A stretch of 64,000 bases of DNA. Source: SIG307 sp964609025 (GTDB lineage: Bacteria; Bacillota; Clostridia; Lachnospirales; Lachnospiraceae). Made by a program: the position numbers and the translations under genes. The stretch spans positions 54,622 through 118,621 of the forward strand of contig CAZSQM010000005.1 in assembly GCA_964609025.1 (NCBI GenBank), given 5' to 3'. This document shows positions 1-9,194 of this stretch, piece after piece. Position 1 is the stretch's first letter. Each line of letters opens with the position of its first letter. A model generated the notes under the pieces. The model did no database searches and was not told the DNA's origin. It was given only the letters and a program-made list of their open reading frames with translations.

Positions 1-2110
1 TTGCCGAAATTCCGAACACCTTTGCCGCCTTCGGCAGCTTGTTTACAAAAAATGCGTCCACCGAAGTCTTCGCCCGCAGGAAGCCTTTCCCTACCGGCTC
101 CGCAAACAGATAGCAAAGCGCTGACAGAAAGAGTACGCCTATCAGATGGCCCGCAAAAATGCCGACTGCCCGTCTGCCCTTCTTCTTTGCGGTCTTCTTA
201 TCCTGCTTTCTGCGTGGCTTTGCCTGACTCTGCGCATTCTCCGCTTCCGCTGCCGCAAGCTCCGCGATTTTCTCCTGCTTCTTTGTAAGCTCCCGCAGCT
301 CCCCGTCCGACAGCCCGGCCTCGGCGCAGTAATCAAAATAAATCGCATAACGGTCGTTGTAATGCTTATAATACGGCGTAAACAGCAGTTCCCCGTCGGC
401 GTCGGTACCGAACAGGAAAAATGCCGTTTCTCCTTCCAGCTTTACAAAGTTTTTCTTACAGTTTGCAAACCACTCACGCACACTGATATTTTTTATCAGA
501 ATTTTCTCCCGTACCGGCACGTTCTTCGTCGGTATCGTAACATTTACGCCGGTCAGCTCGGTGGTCATCGCGCTCTGTTCCAGCCCGGCCGCCAGCACAA
601 ACGGACCGTAGGTTACGGCTGCGCTGTACGGGGCGTCCGGCAAAGGATGCAACGTGATTTCCGGGAAAAACCGCAGCGAAATCTGCTCCTTTGTTTCCCA
701 GCTGCGGTCTAAAAGAAGATAGCCCTGCTTTACCGTATAATCTGCCGGTTCGCCGCCGATTTTCAGTTCGAACCGGCCGTTCGTCCATTCCGGAATCCGC
801 AGGCAGAGAGTAAAACGCTTCGGCTCCTCCAAGATGAGCGTAAATGTAACGGAATCAAAGTGATTCAGGTCTGTTTTTTGAGTTAAAACCAAATTTAATT
901 TTTTATCATGTAGAACAGAAGCCAGATACAGGTTGACATACAGCCTGTCTTCTCCGGCATGATAGATGGCGCCGTTCAGCTTTGTAAAGTTCTCCATGCC
1001 GGTACCGGTACAGCACCAGAAATTCTCATAAGGCGTGCTGTATGTCTTAAAGTACCCCGCCGCCATCGGCTGAAAATACGTTGTCATACCGGTTTCCGGA
1101 TTCTGCGAACCGAGGATGGCATTCAAAAATGTCCGCTCGTAAAAATCCATATACTTCTTCTCGCCGGTGACAAAATATAAGCCTTCCGCAAGCTTTAACA
1201 TATTGTGCGTATTACAGGTTTCACAGTTGCACTGCGTCCGCTCTTTCCCGAGGGACCCCGGCGCACGGAAATGCTCCCATTCGCTGTTGCCGCCGGTGAC
1301 ATAGGTATGGTTCTTCGTCACGATATCAAAGAAAGACTGTGCCGCCTTGAAATAAAAGGCTTCGGACTCTCCCAGCGCAAAATAGCGGTTTAACGCGCCC
1401 AGAAACTTAGGAATCGTGGTATTCGCGTGCTTTCCGGAAAGAATATCCTTTCCGTCCGCAAGCTGCCGAAACAGCTCCGTTTCATCAAACTTTTCCGCCG
1501 CCTCCAAAAACTCTTTCTTCCCGGTTTCTTTGTAAAGCTCGTACAGGCAGTCGTTCATACCGCCGTATTCCACCAGAAGTACCCGCTCCCTCACCTCGTC
1601 CGTCCACGCGGACACACGGTGCCAGACCCACATACCGAGCTTTACCGCAACCTCTAACGCCTGCGGCAGCCCACCCAGCTGGTATGCGGAAAGAAGCCCC
1701 GCCAGTACCTTATGCATCGTATACCACGGCACCCATGCCGGCTCTCCGCGTTCTACGCGGTCAAACAGCTCCTCGCCGGAGGCAAAGAGATACCCGTTCT
1801 CCTTCTGGCACTCCGCCAGCTGCTGCACAATATAATCCAGCCGGTCGTAAATATCCTGTGCGCCGGTCGCCGCTTTTAACTGCGCCAGAGCTGTCATATA
1901 GTGTCCTAAGGTATGTCCCGCAATCTCCGCGTCTTCCCAGCCGCCCGGATAACGCTCTGCCTTTTTGTCAAGGCCCGCCGTTTCACGAAACCCGGCAAGA
2001 AGCCTGTCGGAATCAAGGCTTCGCAGATACTCCTGCTCCTTGCAGAAGGCATTCTCCAAAACCGGCTCTGTGATTTCTACTGTATTTAGTGCAAAGTTAC
2101 GAATCAGCAT
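1..2110 (-). CDS. GH127-family beta-L-arabinofuranosidase, C-terminus off the left edge
   Basis: Probable retaining beta-L-arabinofuranosidase (GH127, formerly DUF1680) that would release arabinose from plant glycans. At least 703 residues are visible and the frame is still open at the left edge. The protein starts MLIRNFALNT with no signal peptide. The cysteine/glutamate zinc site of the family is present: an E-T-C triad at residues 297-299 and the Cys-Cys pair at 366-367 in NFWCCTGTG. An (alpha/alpha)6 barrel is followed by beta-rich sequence. After about residue 600 a Lys/Glu/Ala-rich, then strongly basic tail leads into a hydrophobic segment (around AVGIFAGHLIGVLFLSALCY) that looks like a membrane helix, which is unusual for the family. 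The family call is strong; the role of the tail is unknown. Confidence 0.85.
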   Translation of the reverse strand, partial: MLIRNFALNTVEITEPVLENAFCKEQEYLRSLDSDRLLAGFRETAGLDKKAERYPGGWEDAEIAGHTLGHYMTALAQLKAATGAQDIYDRLDYIVQQLAECQKENGYLFASGEELFDRVERGEPAWVPWYTMHKVLAGLLSAYQLGGLPQALEVAVKLGMWVWHRVSAWTDEVRERVLLVEYGGMNDCLYELYKETGKKEFLEAAEKFDETELFRQLADGKDILSGKHANTTIPKFLGALNRYFALGESEAFYFKAAQSFFDIVTKNHTYVTGGNSEWEHFRAPGSLGKERTQCNCETCNTHNMLKLAEGLYFVTGEKKYMDFYERTFLNAILGSQNPETGMTTYFQPMAAGYFKTYSTPYENFWCCTGTGMENFTKLNGAIYHAGEDRLYVNLYLASVLHDKKLNLVLTQKTDLNHFDSVTFTLILEEPKRFTLCLRIPEWTNGRFELKIGGEPADYTVKQGYLLLDRSWETKEQISLRFFPEITLHPLPDAPYSAAVTYGPFVLAAGLEQSAMTTELTGVNVTIPTKNVPVREKILIKNISVREWFANCKKNFVKLEGETAFFLFGTDADGELLFTPYYKHYNDRYAIYFDYCAEAGLSDGELRELTKKQEKIAELAAAEAENAQSQAKPRRKQDKKTAKKKGRRAVGIFAGHLIGVLFLSALCYLFAEPVGKGFLRAKTSVDAFFVNKLPKAAKVFGISA

Positions 2111-2203
2111 GGCTAACTCCTTTCCTCTTTCGGTAAGTCCGCTCCGTTCAAAGTAAGTTCAGTGTAGCAGTTACCTGTGGCAAAGTCATGTCAGCTGCCG
2201 ATT

Positions 2204-4045
2204 TTATTCCGTGTCGCCGCAAAGGAATTCCTCAATCCACAAAAGACGCTCATTCAGCCATGTAAGCAGCGCCTCCGCCGCTTCTCTATGCGTATCGTAG
2301 GTAGCTCCGTAACTGAAATTGTTCCAGCCGCCGAAGCCGCCTCGGTTGCCGAAGTCTTCCATATTCCCCCAATCGCCCCAGTTCCCGAAGCCTTCCATAT
2401 TCCCCCAATCGCCCCAATTTTCAAAGCCTTCCGTTCCCTCCGGAAGCTGCCACTCTCCCCGGTCGCCCCATGCCCCGAAAGCTCCAAAGCCTCCGTTCTC
2501 CGGTACTCCAACTTCTCCTTCGCCGTTTTCCGGCGGCTGCCATGTGCCCCAATTTTCCCAGCCTTCAAAGCCCTCTGCACCCTCCGTTCCCTCCGGAAGC
2601 TGCCATTCTCCCCAGTTGCCCCATGCCCCCCAGTTGCCAAAGCCTTCGTTTCCGCCAAAGCCGCCCATACTGACAAGGCCGTCCCTCCAACGTGCATATT
2701 CCCGTTCAAACGCGCCCGCGTAAGCCTCCGTAAGTTCCGTTATCGAAGCCTTCATCCTTTCCACCGGACTGTCCTCCCCGGTAGAAATCTCCAGATAACG
2801 CTCCGCAAGCATTTCCCGGAACCAGTCGTATTCTCCCAGTTGCCGAAGCAGATGATAGATGTATACCGTATCCTCCGCTTCCGTATAACCGGTAAAATTG
2901 CCGTAAGCAAGGTCAAAATCCCACGGGGCACCGAACATCAGCTTTCCTCCCGCGTCCTTGTATACATAAACGCTACTGTAATTGTTGTCAAAATCATTTG
3001 CAATCAGCTGCACCAGATACATATCCACCGCCGAAGCCAGGTCCACGAGCGCCCCTACCGCTTCCTTTGACTTTTCCCGATAGATTGCATCGTACACCTG
3101 TATCATGTAGTTCTGAATATACGCCACCTGCTCCTTTGAACGTGCGTCGCTCTTAATCACATAAAATGCAGACGTTTCGTCAAAGGTCCGCTCCATCGGC
3201 ATCTGCATGCTGTTATCCTTCTCGTTTGCATAGCCGGTAACGGCAAACCACGCTTCCCCTTCGGCGCCTTCTTCACTGCGGCGCGTACGATCCGCCTCCA
3301 GCTCCAAAAGATATCCAGTGTCCGTAACCGTTGCGTCCGCAACCCCGCTCTCGTCCAGATTGATACGTTCTTTTCCCACCTTCGTCTGCTCCGCCAAAAG
3401 ATACAGACCGATATATTCGCCGTCCAGGTAAACCTCCACCAGCCGGCAATCCGTTGTATAAGAAATGCCCTCTAACTCCTTTGCAAACCGGTAGGTAATC
3501 AGATTGCGCAGGAGCGAAGCATCGTTAAACTCCGCTAAAAGCACCCAGCTTCTGTCTGCACCCTCCGAAAGCCCAAGTAACTGCTGTTTTTCTTCAAAAC
3601 GAAGCCGGTAGGGCTTCTTTTCATACATCTGCGTGCTGTTCCCGCGCAGACGGATACCCGCCGCCGCCTGTTCCAGTTCATAGGCCGCCTCGCAATTTGT
3701 CACGGATACCGTGCAGTTCGTATAGCTTTTATCATCGGTAACTCCGGCTTTATTTTCCGTTTCTATAAAGATTAACGGTACTTCTCCTTTATTTTCCTCC
3801 GTTCCGGCCTCGGTAGCTCCACCGTTTGCTTCCCGTACTGTTTCTTCCTGCTGTTCCGGCGGCTGACCGCCTTTTTCTCCGGCCTGCGGTGTTTTTGCCA
3901 CCGCCCCTGCGTTTCCGCTTTCCGCGCCGACCACCTTCCCTTCTTCCGTAACCTTTGATTTCCGGTTTGCTACCGCGACGCCTCCGATCAAAAGCCCCAA
4001 TGCGCTCACCAGTACCACTACCGAAAGAATCCTTTTCTTTCTCAT
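2204..4045 (-). CDS. CotH-family protein with Trp/Gly/Asn-rich repeat insert
   Basis: CotH-type protein kinase-like protein of 613 residues. The N-terminus (MRKKRILSVVVLVSALGLLIG) is a signal anchor followed by a Glu/Gly-rich linker to about residue 95. The CotH core follows, with the family hallmark IRLRGNST near residue 150, PYRLRFEEK, LRNLITYRFAKEL and the acidic FGAPWDFDLAYGN. Known CotH proteins phosphorylate spore coat proteins in Bacillus; other bacterial members are cell-surface proteins of unknown target. Residues of about 462-578 are imperfect repeats built from FGNWGDWGNMEG and GEWQLPEGTEG, followed by a short helical end that appears to resume the CotH fold. The start has a GGGG-type ribosome site. 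The gene stands alone. Confidence 0.85.
   Translation of the reverse strand: MRKKRILSVVVLVSALGLLIGGVAVANRKSKVTEEGKVVGAESGNAGAVAKTPQAGEKGGQPPEQQEETVREANGGATEAGTEENKGEVPLIFIETENKAGVTDDKSYTNCTVSVTNCEAAYELEQAAAGIRLRGNSTQMYEKKPYRLRFEEKQQLLGLSEGADRSWVLLAEFNDASLLRNLITYRFAKELEGISYTTDCRLVEVYLDGEYIGLYLLAEQTKVGKERINLDESGVADATVTDTGYLLELEADRTRRSEEGAEGEAWFAVTGYANEKDNSMQMPMERTFDETSAFYVIKSDARSKEQVAYIQNYMIQVYDAIYREKSKEAVGALVDLASAVDMYLVQLIANDFDNNYSSVYVYKDAGGKLMFGAPWDFDLAYGNFTGYTEAEDTVYIYHLLRQLGEYDWFREMLAERYLEISTGEDSPVERMKASITELTEAYAGAFEREYARWRDGLVSMGGFGGNEGFGNWGAWGNWGEWQLPEGTEGAEGFEGWENWGTWQPPENGEGEVGVPENGGFGAFGAWGDRGEWQLPEGTEGFENWGDWGNMEGFGNWGDWGNMEDFGNRGGFGGWNNFSYGATYDTHREAAEALLTWLNERLLWIEEFLCGDTE
2308..2665 (-). 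repeat. In-gene repeat array of the CotH-like gene
   Basis: Imperfect direct repeats inside the CotH-like gene. On the + strand, units of about 33 bp such as CTTCCATATTCCCCCAATCG occur back to back near 2355-2425, and longer related units carrying CCCTCCGGAAGCTGCCA occur near 2427-2460 and 2585-2615. They encode Trp/Gly/Asn and WQLPEGTEG motifs. Such arrays can change length by slippage or recombination. Confidence 0.8.
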
Positions 4046-4210
4046 TTTGCTGCCCCTTTCCTGCCTTCTCGCTTTGCCATCCGCCCTCCCGGTCTTGCAC
4101 TCTCATCACGCGACGCCGGGTTCAAAATACGTTTCGCTACGCTACCATAATATACAAAAAATGTGAAAAATGTATGAAAATGCCATTTATAAACCACATT
4201 CGAATACAAA

Positions 4211-4297
4211 AGGAACTTTGCATAGGAGAAAGGACTCTTCCTTCTATGCAAAGTCCCGTGATTGGAATCAACCGTTTGACACCTGAATCCTATAAAG
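4211..4297. repeat. Dispersed intergenic repeat, copy A
   Basis: Starts AGGAACTTTGCATAGGAGAA and ends TTTGACACCTGAATCCTATA. Its first half forms a hairpin, because ACTTTGCATAG pairs with CTATGCAAAGT. The same sequence blocks recur at 11768-11839, 29583-29632 and at both ends of 51255-51567. It lies downstream of xylulokinase beside its terminator. It accounts for much of the gene-free 4046-4422 stretch; nothing else stands out there. Confidence 0.75.
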
Positions 4298-4328
4298 CAA
4301 AAGAGCGCTTTTTCAGCGCTCTTTTGCT
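4296..4328 (-). terminator. Terminator after xylulokinase
   Basis: A perfect 14-bp stem (AGCAAAAGAGCGCT paired with AGCGCTCTTTTGCT) with a five-base loop lies about 95 bases beyond the xylulokinase stop. Read on the minus strand, the stem ends in TTTTGCTTTAT. Confidence 0.7.
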
Positions 4329-4422
4329 AATATTAAATCTTATTTTAACTCTTGTTTTTGCTGTTGTCCAGTACGCTTTCTGCAATCCGCAGAAAACTTT
4401 TAAGGGAATTACCTTTCCGGAC

Positions 4423-5898
4423 CTATACGGTTGCCACCGCATCAAAGCTCTCCTTTAATGCCGGATAGAGCTTTCTGAATACCTGATACTTTGCCTCGTA
4501 CTTTGCAACCAGCTCAGCCTCCGGCTCCGTGGTATCCACTACCTTGATAAACTTATCTGCTGCTTCCTCTACGGATGCATACTCGCCACAGCCCACAGCC
4601 GCAAGGATTGCTGCGCCGTAGCCCGGGCCTTCCTCGCTGTTGATGATGTCTACCTTGACATTCATAATATTGGCAAGCATCTTTCTCCAAAGCGGGCTCT
4701 TTGCACCGCCGCCCGTTGCACGGATACGGTCAATCTTTACGCCGAGGCTTCTTGCGATTTCAAGAGAATCGCGAAGCGCATAGGTAACGCCCTCCAAAAC
4801 CGCCTGGGTCATATCGGCTCTGGTGGTATCCATTGTCAGACCGATAAAGCAGCCTCTTGCATTCGGGTTGTTATGCGGGGTTCTCTCGCCCATTAAGTAC
4901 GGCAGATAGTAAACGTGATTCTCACCAAGGGTCGTAATCGCCTTCTGCTCGCCTGCGTAATCCTTCGTTCCGATGATTTCGTCCATCCACCACTTGTTGG
5001 AGGATGCAGCAGAAAGCATGCAGCCCATTAAGTGGTACTTACCGTTTGCGTGTGCAAACATATGTAATGCATTCTGATCGTCCACCGCAAACTTATCGCA
5101 TGCTACAAATACCGTACCGGAAGTACCGAGGGATACGATACACATGCCGTCCTTCGTCGTACCGGTTCCGATTGCGCCCGCTGCGTTGTCGCCTGCACCT
5201 GCAATAATCTTTACGCTCTCCGGAAGTCCAAGGCGCTCTGCCATTGCCTTTGTCAGCGTGCCGACCACTTCGTAGCTGTCGAAAATCTTTGCAAGCTGTT
5301 CTTCCTTAATGCCGCAGATTTCAAGCATTTCCTTGGACCAGCACTTATGCTCCACATCCATTAAAAGCATACCTGCCGCATCGGAAGCATCCGTGCAGTG
5401 TACGCCGGAAAGAAGGTAGGCAAGATAGTCCTTCGGCAGCATAATCTTCTTAATCTTTGCAAAGTTTTCCGGCTCGTGCTTCTTTACCCAGAGAATCTTC
5501 GGCGCGGTAAAGCCGGTCAGCGCCATATTAGCGGTGTAAGAAGAAATCTTCTCACGACCGATGGTTTTATTTAAGTAATCGCACTCCTCCTGGGTTCTTC
5601 CGTCGTTCCAAAGAATGGCCGGGCGGATTACCTTATCGTTCTCGTCCAGCATTACAAGACCGTGCATCTGTCCGCCGAAGCTGATACCGGCTAACTTCGT
5701 TCTGTCAAGGCCCTCAAAAATCTCGGCAAGTCCGCTCTCAAACCCTGCGAACCAGTCTTCCGGATTCTGCTCGGACCAGCCCGGCTTCGGGAAAGATAAG
5801 CCATACTCGCGGCTTGCTGTCTTTACAATCGTACCGTTGCTCTCCATCAGCACAAGCTTTACGGAGGAAGTACCTAAATCTACACCTAAATAATACAT
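4423..5898 (-). CDS. xylB: Xylulokinase
   Basis: FGGY-family sugar kinase of 491 residues that phosphorylates D-xylulose to feed the pentose phosphate pathway. The N-terminal phosphate-binding motif YLGVDLGTSSVKL, the substrate region ISFGGQMHGLV, the WNDGRT motif and the second-domain GAGDNAAGAIGTG and ATGGGAKSPLW motifs are all present. Length and motif order match xylulokinase better than glycerol kinase. The start is placed at the second of two adjacent ATGs behind AAAGGAGAT; an upstream in-frame ATG lacks a ribosome site. There is no xylose isomerase beside it. Another pentulose kinase specificity cannot be ruled out. Confidence 0.88.
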   Translation of the reverse strand: MYYLGVDLGTSSVKLVLMESNGTIVKTASREYGLSFPKPGWSEQNPEDWFAGFESGLAEIFEGLDRTKLAGISFGGQMHGLVMLDENDKVIRPAILWNDGRTQEECDYLNKTIGREKISSYTANMALTGFTAPKILWVKKHEPENFAKIKKIMLPKDYLAYLLSGVHCTDASDAAGMLLMDVEHKCWSKEMLEICGIKEEQLAKIFDSYEVVGTLTKAMAERLGLPESVKIIAGAGDNAAGAIGTGTTKDGMCIVSLGTSGTVFVACDKFAVDDQNALHMFAHANGKYHLMGCMLSAASSNKWWMDEIIGTKDYAGEQKAITTLGENHVYYLPYLMGERTPHNNPNARGCFIGLTMDTTRADMTQAVLEGVTYALRDSLEIARSLGVKIDRIRATGGGAKSPLWRKMLANIMNVKVDIINSEEGPGYGAAILAAVGCGEYASVEEAADKFIKVVDTTEPEAELVAKYEAKYQVFRKLYPALKESFDAVATV

Positions 5899-6006
5899 CA
5901 TATCTCCTTTCCTGCACTTGCGTTTTCCACGTTTCACGCACTTGATTATTTTCGGAAACAAACACAAAGCACCTTAGTTTAATGATAACAATGAAGTGCG
6001 GCACTG

Positions 6007-7617
6007 TCAATCTTTTTTCGCAGAAAATACTTCCTGTATCATACTGTCATATAAATCCAGCCCGTAGCTGGTAAGCTCCGGTGCCTGCTCTATCATCCGG
6101 AAGGTACGCACTCCGTCCGCCTGCCGCTCCGCGGACAAAAAGAGCGCATGCTCCGGCCTTTTCTCGTAGCAGCTCCGGGCAAATGCCAACAGATGCGTTA
6201 CCATCATTACCCGCACGCCGCATTCATACAGCGCCCGCGTAATATCCTCCGCAATCAGCGAGCCTTCCTTCTCCGTTGTGGTGGCAAAGGACTCGTTTAA
6301 AAGCAGAATGGAATCCTTCGACAGATGGTCGATAATACGCTCCATTCTGCCCAGCTCCTCATCCAGACGGCCGCTGTTCATGGCACTGTCCTCGCGCCTT
6401 GTAAAATGGGTAAACACATTCCGGTACAGACCGCTTGCAAAGCTCTTTGCCGGTACATACATTCCGCATTGCAGCATAATTTGTGCGATACCGATGCTAC
6501 GGAGAAACGTAGACTTGCCACCCTGATTTGCCCCGGTCACCACCACAAGATGCTTCTCCTTCGCCGCTAACGTATTCACCACCGGACAACGCAGACTGTA
6601 AAGCGCAAGGCTCATTTCCGCCAGTCCGTCAAAGCAGAAATCTTTCCGCTCCGACACCTCGGGGAAGCACAAATCTACACCGATCCGGTGTACCCTGCGG
6701 TAAAGATTCGCAACTCCCATCAAAAAAGCCGTCTGTAAATACAGCTGTTTGAAAAAGAATTCTTTTTCCTCCAAAAACGGTTCAAAGTACCGCATCATCA
6801 CGCCAAGAATCACATTTTTGATTTCACCGACATCCTGCATAAGATTCTGGAGTTCTCCCTCCAGTGCCGGCGCTTCCTCCGCAAACAGGCTGCGGCAAAA
6901 GCCTGTGACCTTTCCTGCCGCATGTTTCAAAAAGCCTGTTTTTACCTTCTCCGGCTCTCTGATATCACACAGGGTAAGCGCCGTCATGGACAGCCCCGGC
7001 CCGAGCGCCGCCGAAACCTCCACAATTCCGTCTACGGTAGACGAACGGATGTCCTTCACTACCTTTTTTAAGCATTCCTTATAGTCCGGACGGTATTCTG
7101 TCAGAAAGTCCCCTGCAAATTTCTTCATTTCCTCCGTTGCAAACTCTTTTTTCCGGCTTCGGAAGACCTCCTCTATCCGGTCCAGATGATATACGATTCG
7201 TTCCAGATAGGTAATATTGGCCGTATGCTGTCTTCCCTGCTCCGTACCGCTTCCGTAGCCGCGCTTTTTCTTTTCCGCGGCAAAGCGTGACACTTCCTCT
7301 CCTGCCGCCTTTGCCGCCAGATACAATTCCTCTGTCCAGTCATAATCCGACACGGCTTCCCGGACCATCTGCTGTCTGTAAGATACCTCCTCCGGCGTCC
7401 GCAACGGCACCAGCATGACCCGTTTCATCACCTCCACCACATACTCGTCCCTTTCCCTGCGGACCTTGACCGCCTTCCCCCCGTCTTCGCCGTCATAAAG
7501 ATTTCCTGCCGTTTTAAACACAATATCCAGATTCAGGTCCCGGCATATTTCCTCTTTATCGAAATAGCTTTCTTCCTTTCCCCATTCCCTGTCCTTATAA
7601 AGCAGTGTTACCTTCAT
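6007..7617 (-). CDS. MutS-like ATPase A (no mismatch-recognition domain)
   Basis: Protein of 536 residues with a MutS-type lever/core region and a C-terminal MutS ABC ATPase. Walker A (GANQGGKSTFL) lies near residue 360. The Walker B stretch ILLLNESFATTTEKEG near 436 has Asn where MutS has the metal-binding Asp, while the catalytic Glu is kept. A signature-like stretch (MNSGRLDEELGRM) and a conserved TH follow. The N-terminal mismatch-recognition and connector domains of MutS1 are absent, so it is neither MutS1 nor MutS2 (no Smr domain). The chosen ATG sits behind GGGAGG and overlaps the preceding stop as ATGA, which suggests translational coupling and a heteromer with its neighbour. The biological role is not known to me. 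Confidence 0.8.
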   Translation of the reverse strand: MKVTLLYKDREWGKEESYFDKEEICRDLNLDIVFKTAGNLYDGEDGGKAVKVRRERDEYVVEVMKRVMLVPLRTPEEVSYRQQMVREAVSDYDWTEELYLAAKAAGEEVSRFAAEKKKRGYGSGTEQGRQHTANITYLERIVYHLDRIEEVFRSRKKEFATEEMKKFAGDFLTEYRPDYKECLKKVVKDIRSSTVDGIVEVSAALGPGLSMTALTLCDIREPEKVKTGFLKHAAGKVTGFCRSLFAEEAPALEGELQNLMQDVGEIKNVILGVMMRYFEPFLEEKEFFFKQLYLQTAFLMGVANLYRRVHRIGVDLCFPEVSERKDFCFDGLAEMSLALYSLRCPVVNTLAAKEKHLVVVTGANQGGKSTFLRSIGIAQIMLQCGMYVPAKSFASGLYRNVFTHFTRREDSAMNSGRLDEELGRMERIIDHLSKDSILLLNESFATTTEKEGSLIAEDITRALYECGVRVMMVTHLLAFARSCYEKRPEHALFLSAERQADGVRTFRMIEQAPELTSYGLDLYDSMIQEVFSAKKD

Positions 7618-9173
7618 GCAACTCCTCCCTTCTTCAAACGCTCGCAAAGCTCCCGATAGCCCAGATGATGCTTTTCCACGATATCCCCGGCATAGCCGGT
7701 TCCCTCCGGCTCCCGTCGTACAACCCGGAAGGTGCGCTTCCTGTGGTCCTTTTCATCCGCAAGCGCGACAAGGCTTACCACGCCCTCGCACGCCTTTGTC
7801 AGTTCCGGGATATGCGTTACATAGACTCCGGTACAGCCCTGCTCCGTAAAATGCCGCAGCACCCGCTGCCCCATCACAAAAGCGTCGTAGGTCGCCGCCG
7901 TGGTAAACAGCTCGTTCAGAATCACAAAGCAGTTCCCGCATTCTTTCCGCAGCATCGGCTTTAAGCGCACCAGTTCTTCTTTTAATTTGCCCCGCCCGCT
8001 TTCCGGACTTTCTTCCACGGAAAAGTGGGTCAGGATTCCTTCAAAATACGGCAGAACCGCAGCCTCCGCTGGAACGTCCAGCCCCATCATGGCAAAATAC
8101 ACCAGCTGTCCGAGGCTCCGGGCAAAAGTTGTTTTTCCGCCCTGATTCGGCCCGGTTACAAGAAAGAAACGTTCCCCCTCGTTGTACTGTACGGAATTAC
8201 ATACTACCTCCTTTTCAGCCCACCGGTTCTTCCGCGCCAGAGCCAGGTCATACACCTGCTCTGCGGAAAACAATGCGTCCCTTTCCACCCGGGGCGTACA
8301 AAAACGGCAGCCGTGTCTTTCCATCTCCTCCTGAAACTCCGCAAAGGTCAGGTAAAACTGCAGTTCCTCCTCAATGCGGTATACTTCTTCCTCTATGATG
8401 TTCTCGAATTTTTCGCAAAAGCCTGCAAGGGCATCGAAAAAATCCGGCCGCGCCTTCCGGTACATTTTCACAATTTCACATTCCAGATAGCTTAATCTTT
8501 CCTGTGACGCAAAGGGTGCCGGCAAAAGATACTCCTCCGGTATCCCGTAAATCCCTTTTTTGTCCGTAAAACGCTCCGGAAACAGTTTTTTTAAGTATTC
8601 AAAATAATACTGCTCCTTCCCATCTGCCGTAACCCTTAAATTCTCTCCCGCAATTTCAAGCCGGAAGCGAAGTCCCGAAAGCATCTCCCTGATTTCGGAA
8701 ATTTTCTTCCGGCACTCCTGCCACAGAGAGTTTTCCGAAAGCCCGTCCACATACGCCAAAAGCCCGGAAAGTCCCTCTGACTCCGCTCCGTTTTCCGCAA
8801 GCGTTTTCCGCAAAAGGCATACGCCGTCCGAATACCCGCTCACCGCATAAAAAAAGTACATCTGCCGCTGCTGCACATTCTCCGCCTTACGGCAAAGCTC
8901 CCGGTACGCCCGCGCCTTGCGCATCATGCCGGAGAAATCTTTCAGTCCTCCCGCCAGCCCTTTTTGCCGGATTTCCCGATAAATTCCGCGCCGGTAGCAG
9001 ACCGTTTCATAGTCCTTCGGATAACGGAAATACAGGCTGCGAATAGGATATTCTTTCCCTTTCTCCTGCAGCTCCTCTAAAATCCGGTCCAAATTCAAGT
9101 CGGAAAAAAACGCCGGCTTCCCCGCTTCTTCCCTTTCCGCTTCATAAACCCGTTCCAATACACCGGAATACAT
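7614..9173 (-). CDS. MutS-like ATPase B (no mismatch-recognition domain)
   Basis: Protein of 519 residues and the second of two tandem MutS-like ATPases. Walker A (VTGPNQGGKTTFARSLG) lies near residue 339. Walker B reads CFVILNELFTTAATYDAF near 415, again with Asn for Asp, and the histidine motif is VYVTHIPEL. The region before it is a helical lever-like domain of about 330 residues. It resembles its neighbour in layout but is clearly diverged, so the two look like ancient paralogues rather than a recent duplication. ATG follows GGAGGGACTT; an ATG four codons upstream has no ribosome site. It lies 21 bases after the helicase gene and overlaps the next gene, so the three form one operon. Confidence 0.8.
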   Translation of the reverse strand: MYSGVLERVYEAEREEAGKPAFFSDLNLDRILEELQEKGKEYPIRSLYFRYPKDYETVCYRRGIYREIRQKGLAGGLKDFSGMMRKARAYRELCRKAENVQQRQMYFFYAVSGYSDGVCLLRKTLAENGAESEGLSGLLAYVDGLSENSLWQECRKKISEIREMLSGLRFRLEIAGENLRVTADGKEQYYFEYLKKLFPERFTDKKGIYGIPEEYLLPAPFASQERLSYLECEIVKMYRKARPDFFDALAGFCEKFENIIEEEVYRIEEELQFYLTFAEFQEEMERHGCRFCTPRVERDALFSAEQVYDLALARKNRWAEKEVVCNSVQYNEGERFFLVTGPNQGGKTTFARSLGQLVYFAMMGLDVPAEAAVLPYFEGILTHFSVEESPESGRGKLKEELVRLKPMLRKECGNCFVILNELFTTAATYDAFVMGQRVLRHFTEQGCTGVYVTHIPELTKACEGVVSLVALADEKDHRKRTFRVVRREPEGTGYAGDIVEKHHLGYRELCERLKKGGVA

Positions 9174-9194
9174 AAGTCCCTCCATTTCTTGACA

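Noticed and set aside
142..788. Separate short genes on either strand within the first 800 bases
   Set aside because: The minus-strand GH127 frame runs unbroken across this stretch to the window edge and carries the family motifs upstream.
2308..2665. Possible CRISPR array
   Set aside because: The repeats are in a coding frame, have no unique spacers of even length and no cas genes are near.
2177..3070. Long + strand open frames opposite the CotH-like gene
   Set aside because: They are antisense by-products of the repeat array and its high G+C third positions; the minus-strand frame has a signal anchor and family motifs.
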